From an uncultured Oscillospiraceae bacterium (lineage in GTDB: Bacteria > Bacillota > Clostridia > Oscillospirales > Oscillospiraceae): a stretch of 6,114 nucleotides of DNA. Below the pieces are notes generated by a model. The model was not told the origin of the DNA, ran no database searches, and saw only the letters and a list, made by a program, of their open reading frames with translations. The DNA is taken from NCBI GenBank assembly GCA_944385065.1, contig CALWVX010000105.1, positions 1 through 6,114 on the forward strand, read 5' to 3'. The position numbers and the translations under genes are program-made. How positions within the stretch are numbered: the stretch's first letter is position 1; each line of letters starts with the position of its first letter. Shown piece by piece: positions 5,640 through 6,114 of this stretch.

Positions 5640-6114
5640 TTCCGCTCTTCCACAAACTGCTCGATCAATTCGATCTGTTTCTCCACACTCTCCCGGGCGG
5701 GGCCGCCGTAGACCTTGCGGCCGTTGACGCAGGTCTTCAGGGAGAGGGCCTGATACACATCCTCGTCAAACAGGGAGGAGATGGCCCGGAAGTCCTTCAG
5801 GGCCAGGGTGTCCAGGGTGTCGCCGGTTTTGATGCACATATTCACCAGCCGACCCACGATCATATAGGCCTCCCGGAAGGGCAGCCCCTTCTTGGTGAGA
5901 TAGTCGGCGCAGTCGGTGGCGTTGATAAAGCCGCCGGCCGCCGCCCGGGCCATGTTCTTGGGCCGGACGGTGAGGGTGTCCACCATGGCCCCAAAGACGG
6001 GCAGGCACAGCTCCACCGTGTCGATGGCGTCGAAAATGGCCTCCTTGTCCTCCTGCATGTCCTTGTTATAGGCCAGAGGCAGGGACTTCATCACGGTGAG
6101 CAGGGTGACCAGGG
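5636..6114 (-). CDS. argH: Argininosuccinate lyase, C-terminal part
   Basis: ArgH cleaves argininosuccinate to arginine and fumarate, the last pathway step. The reading frame continues past the right edge of the window, so the start is not visible. About 158 residues of a protein that is normally near 460 are seen. The first readable residues, LVTLLTVMKSLPLAYNKDMQEDKE, include the conserved LPLAYN-DMQEDKE segment of the third conserved region of the fumarase/aspartase superfamily lyases. The SSxMPxKxNP active-site signature would lie just outside. The end, with YGGPARESVEKQI, matches the usual C-terminal helix region. The GTG/ATG at 6094-6089 is internal Val-Met, not a start. The TGA overlaps the argC ATG by 4 bp. 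Confidence 0.95.
   Translation of the reverse strand, partial: LVTLLTVMKSLPLAYNKDMQEDKEAIFDAIDTVELCLPVFGAMVDTLTVRPKNMARAAAGGFINATDCADYLTKKGLPFREAYMIVGRLVNMCIKTGDTLDTLALKDFRAISSLFDEDVYQALSLKTCVNGRKVYGGPARESVEKQIELIEQFVEERK

Noticed and set aside
4653..5711. 352-codon plus-strand frame opposite argC
   Set aside because: Shadow of argC, starting inside a perfect hairpin, with no plausible function.

Overview
The window is a GC-rich stretch of bacterial chromosome carrying most of an arginine biosynthesis operon, all on the minus strand. Transcription order is argH (C-terminal part, cut by the right window edge), argC, argJ, argB, argD, argF. The GC-rich coding sequence, strong AGGAGG-type ribosome binding sites, arginine-sensitive type ArgB, short 'type 2' ArgC and this gene order suggest a GC-rich member of the Clostridia, of the Oscillospiraceae kind (Flavonifractor/Pseudoflavonifractor-like). 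That assignment is an inference and was not tested by a search.

Layout, right to left as transcribed: argH tail (5636-6114) overlaps argC (4698-5639) by 4 bp. An 79-bp spacer with a perfect 14-bp stem-loop separates argC from argJ (3392-4618). A 210-bp spacer packed with six stem-loops, some mutually exclusive, separates argJ from argB (2324-3181). argD (1130-2308) follows argB after 15 bp. A 106-bp spacer made mostly of inverted heptanucleotide repeats precedes argF (100-1023). A stem-loop with a cUUCGg tetraloop at 8-37 probably ends the operon.

Together the genes make arginine by the cyclic acetyl pathway. ArgJ recycles the acetyl group from N-acetylornithine to glutamate, ArgB phosphorylates N-acetylglutamate, ArgC reduces it, ArgD transaminates it to N-acetylornithine, ArgF carbamoylates the ornithine released by ArgJ, and ArgH cleaves argininosuccinate to arginine. 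ArgG is not in the window and could lie upstream of argH. No argA-like gene is seen, which fits a bifunctional ArgJ.

I find no previously undescribed protein system. The genes are intact and ordinary. What deserves a second look is in the three larger spacers: the wobble-biased heptad palindrome, the switch-like repeat cluster before argB, and the large argC-argJ hairpin. A Gly in place of the usual Ala at the ArgJ self-cleavage site is a smaller point.
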